Assembly (NCBI GenBank): GCA_025997455.1
Contig: BNUP01000106.1
Span: 1 to 7,602, forward strand
Source of the DNA: Fibrobacterales bacterium
GTDB taxonomy: Bacteria > Fibrobacterota > Fibrobacteria > Fibrobacterales > Fibrobacteraceae
Direction: 5' to 3'
DNA: 7,602 bases
The translations under genes and the position numbers were made by a program. How positions within the stretch are numbered: position 1 is the stretch's first letter; each line of letters starts with the position of its first letter. Below are positions 1-7,096 of this stretch, piece after piece. The notes beneath the pieces were generated by a model. It ran no database searches, was not told the DNA's origin, and worked only from the letters and a program-made list of their open reading frames with translations.

Positions 1-1650
<1,650 letters not shown>

Positions 1651-1710
1651 TCGGAGAAGATAGAAAAGTGGGGTGTGGGGTGTGGACAACTTGGAAGTGC
1701 AAGTTGAAAT
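1651..1710 (-). repeat. Leader repeat copy A, upstream of cstA
   Basis: Read on the minus strand, the modules are TTTCAACTTGCAC, then CCAAGTT, then TCCACA-CCCCACA-CCCCA, then TTTTCTATCTTC, ending 5 bases before the cstA ATG. The same order is found in copies at 1759-1853 and 7361-7445. On the plus strand the heptamer tract gives GGGG-TGT-GGGG-TGT-GG (1670-1685). It is the shortest and most diverged of the three copies. It lies head-to-head with copy B, so the cstA/nitroreductase intergenic region is a large imperfect inverted repeat. Confidence 0.8.
1656..1666 (-). promoter_or_regulatory. TTTCTA-NN-TTC start-proximal element of cstA
   Basis: TTTCTATCTTC on the minus strand with a 5-base spacer to the ATG at 1650. 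TATCTT inside it could act as a -10 hexamer, which would put the transcript start at or next to the ATG. No TTGACA-like hexamer is seen 16-18 bases upstream, where the heptamer tract lies. The element recurs before four other genes in this window; its function is inferred. Confidence 0.5.
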
Positions 1711-1758
1711 CGAAGCGGTAACCCGTCCGTACACGCGTTTTCCGCTACCCCCCTTCCC

Positions 1759-1853
1759 TTCAACCCATTTACCCACTTGCACTGCCGAGTTCCCCACACC
1801 CCATACCCCATACCCCAACTTGCAATGCCGCGTGATTTTCTACCTTCCTCCAA
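1759..1853 (+). repeat. Leader repeat copy B, upstream of the nitroreductase
   Basis: Modules in order: TTCAACCCATTTACCCA, CTTGCACTGCCGAGTT (1776-1791), the heptamer tract CCCCACA-CCCCATA-CCCCATA-CCCC (1792-1816), a partial duplicate CTTGCAATGCCGCG (1819-1832), and TTTTCTACCTTCC (1836-1848). It ends 5 bases before the ATG. The 16-base CTTGCACTGCCGAGTT and 13-base TTTTCTACCTTCC blocks are identical to those in copy C, 5.6 kb away. The four C4 runs with 3-base loops make a textbook G-quadruplex motif on the minus strand. Confidence 0.87.
1837..1847 (+). promoter_or_regulatory. TTTCTA-NN-TTC start-proximal element of the nitroreductase
   Basis: TTTCTACCTTC with a 6-base spacer to the ATG at 1854. 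No Shine-Dalgarno sequence lies between (spacer CTCCAA). If TACCTT were a -10 hexamer, the transcript would start 7 bases later, on the ATG itself. Confidence 0.5.
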
Positions 1854-2495
1854 ATGCGCAAAAGTATTCGTTCATTCACGCCTGAAATTGTGCCTCTCGA
1901 TGTGGTGCAATCCGTTGTTCTCGGTGCAAATCGTGCACCGAGCAGTAAAAATACGCAGCCTTGGAAATTGATATTGGTGCAAGGCGAGGCTCTGGAAAAA
2001 TTGCGATTCGATTACATAGCCGCATTCAATAACGGCAAACCGAGCACACCCGAATATGTCTATGGTCCCGACCCTCTGCCGGAGGCATACAAAAAGCGGG
2101 CAGTTGAACTCGGCAAGGCATTTTTAACGCACAAAGGAATTGCAAGAGAAGACAAAGAAAAACGCCGCGAACACGATGGCGAGAATTACAAATTCTTCGG
2201 TGCAAAACAGGTGTTTTTCCTTGCGGTGAACAAGGGTGAATTCGGATACGGAACCTTCCTCGACTGCGGTTTGTTTTTTCAGGCGTTAATCACGGAACTC
2301 GATAACCGAGGTCTTGGCAGTTGCCCGCAATACAGCGTTATGTCTTACCCCGACATTCTGCACAAACATATACCCAATTCCGATGATTTGCTGTTTTTAC
2401 TCGCCCTGCCGTTCGGTTATACGAATAAGGAGAGTATCGCAAATAGTTTTGTCACAGAACGCGAGGGCTTGGACTCGTTTTTTAGGGTTATCTAA
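1854..2495 (+). CDS. Nitroreductase-family flavoprotein
   Basis: A 213-residue cytosolic protein of the NADH/NADPH:FMN nitroreductase superfamily (PF00881), of normal length for the small group. Family features in order are RKSIRSF at 2-8 (phosphate-binding arginines of the FMN site), APSSKNTQPWKL at 28-39, the helix GYGTFLDCGLFFQALITEL at 131-149 that packs against the flavin, RGLGSCPQ at 152-159, and ALPFGY at 184-189 near the C-terminus. Members reduce nitro compounds, quinones, enones or flavins with FMN; the natural substrate cannot be read from sequence. It is divergent from cstA and convergent with the bactofilin gene, 47 bases away. The start is set by the RKSIRSF motif immediately after the ATG. 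An overlapping ATG at 1825 is in another frame and was ignored. Weak inverted repeats after the stop (AATTGC at 2497 with GCAATT at 2525) do not make a convincing terminator. Confidence 0.9.
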   Translation: MRKSIRSFTPEIVPLDVVQSVVLGANRAPSSKNTQPWKLILVQGEALEKLRFDYIAAFNNGKPSTPEYVYGPDPLPEAYKKRAVELGKAFLTHKGIAREDKEKRREHDGENYKFFGAKQVFFLAVNKGEFGYGTFLDCGLFFQALITELDNRGLGSCPQYSVMSYPDILHKHIPNSDDLLFLLALPFGYTNKESIANSFVTEREGLDSFFRVI

Positions 2496-2542
2496 AAATT
2501 GCAAGCGTAGAAGACGGTATTTCAGCAATTCTTAGAGATTCT

Positions 2543-2881
2543 CTACTGATTAGCCGACATTGCACAGTTGCCCTGAAACTCCGCATTCTCGTTTATCACC
2601 AATTGACGGGTTTTAATATCGCCCACAAATGAAGATTTGCTCTCTAAAATGAGCAGTCCGTCGCATTCGATGTTTCCCTGAACTTTGCCCGCTATGGTTG
2701 CGGAAGTCGATTTTATTTCGCCTTTGACCTTGCCGGTTTGCTCTACAACAAACGCGCCCTTTGTATCTATTTTGCCCTGAACTTCGCCCGCTATACGAAT
2801 ATCATTTTCAAGCGTAATGTCGCCTACTACAACAGTGGATGAACTCAGATGGGTAATTTCGCCGCTTAATTTTGAAGACAT
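2543..2881 (-). CDS. Bactofilin
   Basis: A 112-residue bactofilin (PF04519), a cytoskeletal protein that polymerises without nucleotide into filaments through a right-handed beta-helix. The sequence shows the regular short turns of the fold: VVVGDITLENDIRIAGEVQG (17-36), then KIDTKGAFVVEQTGKVKGEI and TIAGKVQGNIECDGLLILES, with recurring hydrophobic-x-G-x-hydrophobic steps. The N-terminus MSSKLSGEITHLSSST is short and polar. The start has a good ribosome site, GAGG at 2893-2890, 8 bases before the ATG. Its neighbour is an M23 peptidase; bactofilins of the CcmA/BacA type elsewhere localise such peptidases to control cell shape. It may share the parA transcript, or have its own promoter in the 96-base gap (ATGACA, 18 bases, TACTAT on the minus strand, weak). 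The family call is confident; role in shape is inferred from context. Confidence 0.93.
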   Translation of the reverse strand: MSSKLSGEITHLSSSTVVVGDITLENDIRIAGEVQGKIDTKGAFVVEQTGKVKGEIKSTSATIAGKVQGNIECDGLLILESKSSFVGDIKTRQLVINENAEFQGNCAMSANQ

Positions 2882-2927
2882 ATTAAAAACCTCGTTTTAG
2901 AAATATAGTAAAATGCGTGCACCCCTC

Positions 2928-2975
2928 TTGTCATTCTCCGGCTTGGTGTCTCGTGCCGTGGTACGAGCATGACAA
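2928..2975. repeat. Nested intergenic hairpin between peptidase and bactofilin genes
   Basis: TTGTCAT (2928-2934) pairs with ATGACAA (2969-2975). Inside it CTCGTGC (2950-2956) pairs with GTACGAG (2961-2967) around the loop CGTG. It begins 2 bases past the peptidase stop, so it could attenuate or stabilise the parA-parB-peptidase transcript. No U-tract follows on the minus strand, so it is not a standard intrinsic terminator. It shares TTGTCATT and CTCGTGC with the hairpin at 7233-7281, so both may belong to one dispersed intergenic repeat type. Confidence 0.6.
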
Positions 2976-2977
2976 AT

Positions 2978-3760
2978 TCAAAAATATTTTTCGGGATTTA
3001 GGCTTTTGCCGTTTGAGATGACTTCATAGTGTAAGTGCGCTCCGTTTGAATTACCCGTATTACCCACAAATGCTATAACTGAACCTTTGCGAACAGCATC
3101 GCCTTTGCGAATAGAGAACCTTGCGAGATGCGCATATCGGGTGCTGACTCCCTGCCCGTGGTCTATTTCCACAACCAAACCCAAATCTTCCTTATCGCCC
3201 GCGAACACAACTTTACCGCTTGCGGTTGCAAAAACCGGTTCGTTCATTGAGGCGGCAAAATCTACCCCCGTGTGCTCATCTGTGTAGTGGCGGCTGATGA
3301 CTCCCATAACAGGCAGCATATTGGGAAAATTTTCAAGGTCTTGACGGGTGCGAAGATATTCAGTCTCGTGGTCGGTGTCTTGGCGAACCTGCTCGCTCGA
3401 TATGTGGCTAAATCTATTTTTGTCCAAAATTGAACGGACTTTTCCGCTGTCGTCTTCTAAATATGTTTGGAGTATGTTTTGAATTTGGGTTTCTATAACA
3501 TAGATTGAATCGAGTTGGGTAAAGGTTGCCTCGTATTCGGCGTGTCGTTTTAGCAGGTATTCGTTTTCTGTTTTAAGTTTCCAAGATGCGGCGAGTTGCA
3601 AATTTATTTCTGCAAATTTCCAAATGAACACGCAGAGAAGTATGGCTATGAGCGAAATTAACCACCCGAATACCTTTACCCAATTGCGGTTAATGCGGTA
3701 GGTTCGGGCACGGTTCGAGCCTTCGGGAACAATTTGTATCGTGTAGATTTTACGGGTCAT
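2978..3760 (-). CDS. Membrane-anchored M23-family murein endopeptidase
   Basis: A 260-residue zinc metallopeptidase (PF01551, LytM/gametolysin type) predicted to cut peptidoglycan cross-links in the periplasm. A basic cytoplasmic N-terminus (1-31) is followed by one membrane helix at about 32-48 and a periplasmic stretch with coiled-coil character (about 50-145). The C-terminal catalytic domain runs from about 150 to 260. Zinc and catalytic residues are all present: H163 and D167 in HTGVD, H211 in YAHL, and H242/H244 in HLHYE, so it should be active rather than a degenerate LytM factor. It starts 7 bases after the parB stop without a clear ribosome site, suggesting translational coupling. The following bactofilin gene suggests a shape-determining pair, as with Csd peptidases and CcmA in Helicobacter. 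The exact bond cut is unknown. Confidence 0.93.
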   Translation of the reverse strand: MTRKIYTIQIVPEGSNRARTYRINRNWVKVFGWLISLIAILLCVFIWKFAEINLQLAASWKLKTENEYLLKRHAEYEATFTQLDSIYVIETQIQNILQTYLEDDSGKVRSILDKNRFSHISSEQVRQDTDHETEYLRTRQDLENFPNMLPVMGVISRHYTDEHTGVDFAASMNEPVFATASGKVVFAGDKEDLGLVVEIDHGQGVSTRYAHLARFSIRKGDAVRKGSVIAFVGNTGNSNGAHLHYEVISNGKSLNPEKYF

Positions 3761-3767
3761 TGTGTTT

Positions 3768-4658
3768 TTAGTGCCCGATCAAGTTGCTGATTCTGGTTAA
3801 GTCGTCGTATGAATTATAAGCGATTATAAGCGTGCCCTTTTGCGGGTTTTTGCGCGAGGGTTTTGCTTGAATTTTTGTGCCGAATGCGGTTTGCAGTCGG
3901 GTTAAAAATGCCTGAAAATCTGGGTCTGAATTGTCGTCGTTTTTTTTGTTATTTTTTTGTTTGGGCGATCTTCCTTCCTGCTGCGTAAATTCTTCAACTT
4001 CCCGCACCGAGAGTTCTTTCTCAATAATTTCCTCTGCGGCTTTAACCGGGTCGGTAATGTTTGGTGAGAGGAGCGACCTTGCCGCACCAACGGAGAGTTT
4101 GCCCTCTTGAATAAAAGTTTGAACCTGCTGCGGGAGTTTAAGGAGGCGGAGTGCGTTGGTTATTGCCGCACGGGATTTGCCCAAACGAACAGCCAATTCA
4201 TCGTGCGTGTAATTATAGATTTCCAACAGTTGTTGGTAGGAGAGCGAAAGTTCAATTGGGTTGAGGTCATCCCGTTGAACATTTTCAATTATCGCCCACT
4301 CCGCCATAGTTTTATCTGCGAGTATGTCGAAAATGCGGACATTTTCTATTTGAACGAGTCCCGCTCGGCGGGCGGCGCGCACCCGTCTCTCTCCGCTCAC
4401 AATTTGATAGCGACCTGCATTTTTTCGCAACAAAATAGGCTCTAAAATTCCGTGCGTTTTTATGCTTTCGGCGAGTTCATTAAGTGAATTTTCATCGAAT
4501 GTCTTTCTCGGTTGAAAGGGATTCGGGTCTATAAGGTCTAAAGAAACAGCCGCGGGAGCAGGACTTGCGGTTTGCTCCGATGCGGTATTTATGTCTGCGG
4601 AATGGTCTCGTAAAATGTCGCCCATTCCGCGACCGAGAGAAAAGGATTTTTTACCCAT
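3768..4658 (-). CDS. parB: ParB-family chromosome partitioning protein
   Basis: A 296-residue centromere-binding CTP switch protein of the ParABS system. The N-terminal SLGRGMGDIL (7-16) matches the basic LG+G peptide by which ParB stimulates the ParA ATPase. The ParB/Srx nucleotide-binding domain follows, with NPFQPRKTF (46-54), GERRVRAARRAG (89-100; the GERRxRA CTP motif) and ENVQRDDLNPIE (125-136). A helix-turn-helix sits at about 151-176 (THDELAVRLGKSRAAITNAL). A charged linker (about 225-247) leads to a C-terminal dimerisation domain. The ATG overlaps the end of parA by 8 bases (AATGGGTAA), so the two are translationally coupled; AGAGG lies 9 bases upstream. No 16-base parS palindrome of the TGTTTCACGTGAAACA type was seen in the window. 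Chromosomal rather than plasmid type is favoured by the motifs and the neighbours. Confidence 0.96.
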   Translation of the reverse strand: MGKKSFSLGRGMGDILRDHSADINTASEQTASPAPAAVSLDLIDPNPFQPRKTFDENSLNELAESIKTHGILEPILLRKNAGRYQIVSGERRVRAARRAGLVQIENVRIFDILADKTMAEWAIIENVQRDDLNPIELSLSYQQLLEIYNYTHDELAVRLGKSRAAITNALRLLKLPQQVQTFIQEGKLSVGAARSLLSPNITDPVKAAEEIIEKELSVREVEEFTQQEGRSPKQKNNKKNDDNSDPDFQAFLTRLQTAFGTKIQAKPSRKNPQKGTLIIAYNSYDDLTRISNLIGH

Positions 4659-5442
4659 TCAAAATTTCCTCTGTCAATTTCATATATGCTTGGCAACCCG
4701 CACTTTGAATATCGTAAAGGATAATCGGTTTTCCGTGCGACGGGGCTTCGGCTAATTTAATGTTTCTTGGTATTTGCGTGGCAAAAACACGATTCGGGAA
4801 GTTCTTTTTCACCTCTTCCACAACCTGCTTTGAGAGCGAATTTCTGGAATCGCACATAGTCAAAACCGCACCTTCAATTTTGAGGGAAGGGTTGAGATTG
4901 TGTTGCACGAGTTTTATTGTGTTCAAAAGTTCCGCCACGCCTTGCAGGGAAAAGTATTCGCTTTGCACGGGAATTATCACCGAGTTGGCGGCGGTTAGCG
5001 TGTTTATTGTGAGAAGGTTCAAACTCGGCGGTGCATCTATTATTATATAGTCGTAGTGCGAACCGAGTATTTTAACCAAAAGTTCGAGCCGCCTTTCGCG
5101 GTTCAGTGCGGTTACCAATTCCATCTCCAACTTTGCCAAACCGGGGCTTGACGGGAGCACGCTTAACTTGTCCAATTTGTATTCGGGTGCTACGGGCAAA
5201 ATAATTTGCGAGAGGCGTTCAAAAGTCGCCTCTGCAGGGTTGGCAACAAGAGTTAAAGCCTCGTAAATATCCTCTTCCTGTGTTTCATTTATGCCCGTGC
5301 TCTGCGTGGCATTTGCCTGCGGGTCAATATCTATAAGGAGCGTTTTTTTTTCTAGCACCGCAAGACACGCCGCTAAATTAACAGCCGTCGTTGTTTTTCC
5401 AACTCCGCCTTTCTGGTTGCAAATTGCTATTGTTTTTGACAT
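4651..5442 (-). CDS. parA: ParA/Soj-family chromosome partitioning ATPase
   Basis: A 263-residue deviant-Walker ATPase that forms ATP dimers on DNA and moves ParB-parS complexes. KGGVGKTTT (11-19) is the deviant P-loop with signature lysine K11 and catalytic-site lysine K16. LLIDIDPQAN (35-44) is the switch I/Walker A' region, and YIIIDAPPSL (132-141) is Walker B. The C-terminal IPRNIKLAEAPSHGKPI (224-240) is the conserved end of the Soj group. There is no N-terminal helix-turn-helix extension, as in chromosomal and type Ib ParA. It heads the parA-parB-peptidase unit. There is no Shine-Dalgarno; TTTCTAAATTC ends 9 bases before the ATG and is embedded in a perfect 9-base inverted repeat (5449-5468). 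Confidence 0.96.
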   Translation of the reverse strand: MSKTIAICNQKGGVGKTTTAVNLAACLAVLEKKTLLIDIDPQANATQSTGINETQEEDIYEALTLVANPAEATFERLSQIILPVAPEYKLDKLSVLPSSPGLAKLEMELVTALNRERRLELLVKILGSHYDYIIIDAPPSLNLLTINTLTAANSVIIPVQSEYFSLQGVAELLNTIKLVQHNLNPSLKIEGAVLTMCDSRNSLSKQVVEEVKKNFPNRVFATQIPRNIKLAEAPSHGKPIILYDIQSAGCQAYMKLTEEILNG

Positions 5443-5448
5443 CGAGGC

Positions 5449-5468
5449 TTTGAATTTAGAAATTCAAA
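5449..5468. promoter_or_regulatory. Perfect inverted repeat just upstream of parA (possible operator)
   Basis: TTTGAATTT-AG-AAATTCAAA, two 9-base arms with a 2-base centre, ending 6 bases before the parA ATG. The length and symmetry suit a dimeric repressor site, and the position would block parA initiation. The minus-strand TTTCTAAATTC (5452-5462) lies within it. AT-rich palindromes can arise by chance, and no regulator gene is adjacent. Confidence 0.4.
5452..5462 (-). promoter_or_regulatory. TTTCTA-NN-TTC start-proximal element of parA
   Basis: TTTCTAAATTC on the minus strand, with a 9-base spacer (AAAGCCTCG) to the ATG at 5442. TAAATT would be the candidate -10 hexamer. Unlike the cstA, nitroreductase and Rpn-like genes, no heptamer tract precedes it, so the short block can exist without the long repeat. 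Confidence 0.45.
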
Positions 5469-5505
5469 ATACGAGTATGATAATGTAGTAGGCACTATTA
5501 ACTTT

Positions 5506-5534
5506 ACGAATGCAGAATTTTTTTCTACATTCGT
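5506..5534. promoter_or_regulatory. Long inverted repeat between parA and the first lipoprotein gene
   Basis: ACGAATGCAGAA (5506-5517) and TTCTACATTCGT (5523-5534) are 12-base arms with one mismatch around a TTTTT centre. It ends 7 bases before the lipoprotein ATG at 5542. In RNA it would be a hairpin next to the start codon; in DNA it could be an operator for either divergent gene. The right arm overlaps the start-proximal element TTTCTACATTC. Confidence 0.5.
5522..5532 (+). promoter_or_regulatory. TTTCTA-NN-TTC start-proximal element of the first lipoprotein gene
   Basis: TTTCTACATTC with a 9-base spacer (GTCCCCTAT) to the ATG at 5542. If TACATT is a -10 hexamer, TTTACG stands exactly 17 bases upstream as a 4-of-6 match to TTGACA. 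This is the only one of the five copies with a plausible -35. No Shine-Dalgarno is present. Confidence 0.45.
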
Positions 5535-5541
5535 CCCCTAT

Positions 5542-6183
5542 ATGAAACATTTCGCGGAGTATTTCAATTTATTCACGACCAAAGGATCGTTTTGTACTGA
5601 ACATTTGAACAGTATCCCCCCCCGCAAAAAGTATGCCAATAGTAGCGTAATTTTTGTAAAAAGCACACTCTTAGCAACGGCAATTCTGGCGTGTAGTGAC
5701 GGAACTGTCGATTCACGCGTAAGTGATGATGAAAAATTGTCATCTTCGAGTGCGTTTGTATCGTCAAGCAGTGGGCAAATTCAATCAAGTTCAAGCGAAG
5801 AATTTAGTTCATCAAGTGAAAACCCAGTTTCAAGTTCTTCACAAGCAGAAGTTTCAAGCAGTTCGAACAATGGACCAGTAAAAGAAATTACAGATGAAAC
5901 TCCAGTACTTACAGGTATAAAAGTTGAATGTTATGTATACGATTCAAATGACGTTGAAATCTATACCGAATATGAAACCAATATTAATGCATATAAAGGT
6001 CAAAGAGGTGGTGTAGATGTTACACTTTTCCCAACGGCAAGTAAAGACACTTTGTGGTCAAAAGAAGATTACAGTCAAGCATGTGGTCCATTTACAAGAG
6101 CTAGTCTTAGAGGTACACCGTCAGATGCCAAGAGTTGTGATGCAGCTGTTTTCAGTGCGCCGGTTCAAGAAAGATGTGAATAA
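5542..6183 (+). CDS. Serine-rich secreted lipoprotein, paralogue 1
   Basis: 213 residues from the ATG at 5542. A membrane-export signal with basic residues RKK (28-30) and hydrophobic VKSTLLATAILAC (39-51) suggests lipid attachment at C51; the -2 leucine is not ideal for a lipobox. CSDGTV follows, then a serine linker with clusters of SSSS (67-108). The C-terminal domain (about 120-213) is shared with the next gene: TGIKVEC, Y..Y, VTLFP, DTLWSKEDYSQACGP, CDAAVFSAPVQERC, with cysteines 130, 181, 199 and 212. I do not recognise this domain. The 50-residue pre-cysteine stretch is long for a signal; a TTG at 5605 would give a more usual 30-residue signal peptide. A run of eight C (5616-5623) lies in that stretch and could slip. 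Serine-linked lipoproteins of this style suggest Fibrobacterota. It likely sits in the outer envelope; function unknown. Confidence 0.8.
   Translation: MKHFAEYFNLFTTKGSFCTEHLNSIPPRKKYANSSVIFVKSTLLATAILACSDGTVDSRVSDDEKLSSSSAFVSSSSGQIQSSSSEEFSSSSENPVSSSSQAEVSSSSNNGPVKEITDETPVLTGIKVECYVYDSNDVEIYTEYETNINAYKGQRGGVDVTLFPTASKDTLWSKEDYSQACGPFTRASLRGTPSDAKSCDAAVFSAPVQERCE
5616..5623. repeat. Eight-base poly-C run in the lipoprotein 5' coding region
   Basis: ATCCCCCCCCGC encodes the IPPR upstream of the signal peptide's hydrophobic part. A gain or loss of one C would uncouple the ATG at 5542 from the export signal. Both other upstream frames hit stops close by (TGA at 5598-5600 and 5606-5608), so slippage would switch the gene off. 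Confidence 0.6.
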
Positions 6184-6243
6184 TTTTATTTTGTCAATTC
6201 GTTTGCCAATGATTTAAGTGTGTTTAATGGAAGTTTTTCATAT

Positions 6244-6249
6244 AAGGAG
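6244..6249 (+). promoter_or_regulatory. Shine-Dalgarno site deciding the start of lipoprotein 2
   Basis: AAGGAG with a 6-base spacer to the ATG at 6256. It selects this ATG over the in-frame ATG at 6220, which would add 12 residues before the MKKSN signal-peptide start. It is the clearest ribosome site in the window and contrasts with the genes carrying TTTCTA-NN-TTC. Confidence 0.85.
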
Positions 6250-6255
6250 CAACAG

Positions 6256-6933
6256 ATGAAAAAAAGTAATATAATCAGTTTTGCAAAAGGGGCACTTTTG
6301 GCGGCGACGATGTGGGCATGCGGGGACGGAACGGTTACAGGAATCGGAAGCAGCGCAGAATATTGCCTTGACGGCAACAATCGCGTTGCGTGCGAGGAAT
6401 CGTCAAGCAGCAAGCAAGAAAGTTCGAGCAGTACCCCTGTATCATCAAGTTCAAGCAAACCAGCAAGTTCGTCAAGTTCTGCCCCGGTAAGTTCGTCAAG
6501 CAGTGCACCAGTATCATCAAGTTCAAGCGAGCAGGCAAATTCGTCGTCAAGTGCCCCAGCATCAAGTTCTTCACAAGCACAAAGCAGTTCTTCAAGTTCA
6601 ACGCCGGCTTCAGTAAAATATTTAGAAGGGGTGACCATTACGTGTGAAAATTTCCGTTATGGTGAAGAAAAGGGTTTTGATTTGTATTATGATGAGTTGA
6701 CAAATAATGCAGACGGATATCTAACCCAAAAAGATGGTAAAAGTATTACTATATTTCCACTTTCCACGGGTGATACTTTGTTGTCTGAAGCAACTTACAA
6801 TATGTGTAAACCCATAACAAATGGAGGCCTTAATATTCCAAGTCAAAATAACCTTGGCGTTCAATGTGACGGTGCATTTTTCACTGCGCCTGCCCAAAAA
6901 GAAGAAGACGAAATAGGATGCTGGGCATTTTAA
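6256..6933 (+). CDS. Serine-rich secreted lipoprotein, paralogue 2
   Basis: 225 residues from the ATG at 6256. The signal peptide MKKSNIISFAKGALLAATMWAC gives a likely lipidated C22, followed by GDGTVTG, the counterpart of SDGTVDS in paralogue 1. A disulfide-capable C37/C46 pair precedes a long linker (49-118) of SSSS blocks separated by AP, KP, TP or QA. The C-terminal domain (about 120-225) matches paralogue 1 in order: EGVTITC, DLYYDEL, ITIFPLSTGDTLLSEATYNMCKP, VQCDGAFFTAPAQ, and a last cysteine near the end (cysteines 130, 184, 204, 222). I do not recognise the domain. It lies 72 bases after paralogue 1 with no terminator between, so probably co-transcribed; a weak promoter (TTGTCA at 6191, 16 bases, TTTAAG) is possible. 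The pair looks like a tandem duplication followed by divergence. Envelope location is inferred and function unknown. Confidence 0.87.
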   Translation: MKKSNIISFAKGALLAATMWACGDGTVTGIGSSAEYCLDGNNRVACEESSSSKQESSSSTPVSSSSSKPASSSSSAPVSSSSSAPVSSSSSEQANSSSSAPASSSSQAQSSSSSSTPASVKYLEGVTITCENFRYGEEKGFDLYYDELTNNADGYLTQKDGKSITIFPLSTGDTLLSEATYNMCKPITNGGLNIPSQNNLGVQCDGAFFTAPAQKEEDEIGCWAF

Positions 6934-6943
6934 AATCAAAAAC

Positions 6944-6968
6944 AAAGCGGCGGGTGTCGCTTTTTTTT
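6944..6968 (+). terminator. Intrinsic terminator after the lipoprotein pair
   Basis: AAAGCGGC (6944-6951) pairs with GTCGCTTT (6956-6963) around the loop GGGT, an 8-base stem with one G-U pair. The T run extends from 6961 to 6968. It starts 10 bases after the stop codon of paralogue 2 and closes the plus-strand unit begun at 5542. Confidence 0.9.
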
Positions 6969-7061
6969 ATTGAAGACTTGAGCAGATAACCTAACTTCCG
7001 CCTAAAAAATATACACTACTCATAAAAATGCCTAAAAAAATAAAAAAACGGGGATTTACCC

Positions 7062-7090
7062 TTGACAAATCCATGTTTGTAATGTATATT
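7062..7090 (+). promoter_or_regulatory. Near-consensus sigma70-type promoter
   Basis: TTGACA (7062-7067, perfect -35), a 17-base spacer, and TATATT (7085-7090, 5 of 6 for -10). It is the best housekeeping promoter in the window, with a predicted start near 7097. No recognisable gene follows for about 350 bases, so its product is either a non-coding RNA, a tiny peptide, or a long leader for the Rpn-like gene. Confidence 0.75.
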
Positions 7091-7096
7091 TTATAC

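Noticed and set aside
1711..1758. AGCGG...CCGCT hairpin between the two facing leader repeats as a separate regulatory element or a transposon end
   Set aside because: The arms are only 5 bases with a 23-base loop. The facing repeats together look MITE-like, but no target-site duplication was seen and copy C stands alone, so a transposon call is not supported.
1651..1818. A 56-residue N-terminal extension of cstA starting at 1818
   Set aside because: It is encoded entirely by the two leader repeats and their spacer, is low in complexity, and the ATG at 1650 begins a normal first membrane helix of the family.
2497..2545. Inverted repeats AATTGC/GCAATT and TAGAGATTCTCTA in the convergent gap as a bidirectional terminator
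   Set aside because: The stems are 5-6 bases, AT-rich, the first has a 22-base loop, and no U-tract follows either one.
3768..5541. A parS site near parA-parB
   Set aside because: No sequence close to TGTTTCACGTGAAACA was found; the palindromes at 5449 and 5506 do not match it. The site may lie elsewhere on the chromosome.
6186..6638. Minus-strand frame rich in Leu, Asp and Glu
   Set aside because: It is the antisense shadow of the serine linker of lipoprotein 2, where repeated AGC/TCA codons keep several frames open.
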